From Gammaproteobacteria bacterium (GTDB taxonomy: Bacteria > Pseudomonadota > Gammaproteobacteria > Burkholderiales > Burkholderiaceae_E), in NCBI GenBank assembly GCA_030425615.1, contig JAUIAI010000221.1, positions 1 through 5,609 of the forward strand: DNA of 5,609 nt, written 5' to 3'. The notes under the pieces were generated by a model. The model made no database searches and was not told the DNA's origin. It worked only from the letters and a program-made list of their open reading frames with translations. Positions 5,463-5,609 of this stretch are shown piece by piece (the stretch's first letter is position 1; every line of letters starts with the position of its first letter). Both the position numbers and the translations under genes were made by a program.

Positions 5463-5609
5463 ATGAACAGACGTCACCTTCTCGGCGCCGGTGCGGCGCT
5501 AGTATCCACCGCCGCCTGGGGCCAGACTTCCAATACGGGCCTGCCCGAGGCTGCGGTTGCCGACGGCAGTGCGACCCAGGTGCCGCCCCGGCCCGCGACC
5601 GGGCGCGAC
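5463..5609 (+). CDS. Start of a twin-arginine exported protein, probably a multicopper oxidase (3' truncated)
   Basis: Forty-nine codons are present before the window ends. The N-terminus MNRRHLLGAGAALVSTAAWG is a twin-arginine (Tat) signal: an RR pair, a weakly hydrophobic Ala/Gly/Leu stretch and an AxG-type cleavage site before Gln21. It is followed by an Ala/Pro-rich segment (about 22-48) without any diagnostic fold. Tat export fits an enzyme that folds around a cofactor before export. Copper oxidases of the CopA/SufI type commonly follow a TolC gene in such clusters and begin this way, so a periplasmic multicopper oxidase converting Cu(I) to Cu(II) is the best guess. No copper-binding motif is inside the window, and another Tat substrate is possible. 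It starts 16 nt after the TolC stop. Confidence 0.75.
   Translation, partial: MNRRHLLGAGAALVSTAAWGQTSNTGLPEAAVADGSATQVPPRPATGRD

Overview
The window is uniformly GC-rich and densely coding, with short intergenic gaps, overlapping stop/start codons and good Shine-Dalgarno sites. Exported lipoproteins, a TolC-type outer-membrane factor, a PCu(A)C copper chaperone and soluble PQQ sugar dehydrogenases point to a Gram-negative bacterium, most likely a high-GC member of the Pseudomonadota (gamma- or betaproteobacterial style). Species cannot be told from the sequence alone.

Layout. On the minus strand (1-2297) two paralogous PQQ-dependent aldose/glucose dehydrogenase-like genes lie in tandem. The upstream one (2297-972) is complete. 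The downstream one starts inside its last codons (8-nt overlap) and runs off the left edge without its C-terminus. Both have an N-terminal export signal with a cysteine at its end, so both look like membrane-anchored periplasmic enzymes. A divergent intergenic region (2298-2580) follows; it holds two clear inverted repeats that are good operator candidates.

On the plus strand (2581-5609) five genes run in one direction: a PCu(A)C copper chaperone with the exact H-X10-M-X21-H-X-M copper site and a His-rich tail; a small exported protein with a His-rich stretch and a Cys cluster; an 87-residue exported protein of unknown function; a TolC-family outer-membrane lipoprotein whose start overlaps the preceding stop (ATGA); and the first 49 codons of a protein with a twin-arginine signal, which by context is probably a multicopper oxidase.

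Taken together, the plus-strand genes look like an envelope copper-handling cluster: a periplasmic chaperone, a probable metal-binding small protein, an outer-membrane channel and an exported oxidase. No inner-membrane pump and no regulator gene lie inside the window. The strongest items for follow-up are the paired inverted repeats in the divergent promoter region, the two unnamed small exported proteins, the RNA stem-loops at 3650-3724 inside the cluster, and the overlapping PQQ paralogs. I see no tRNA, rRNA, CRISPR array, insertion sequence or integrase. The clearest system here is a variant of a known type of copper cluster, not a clearly new one.
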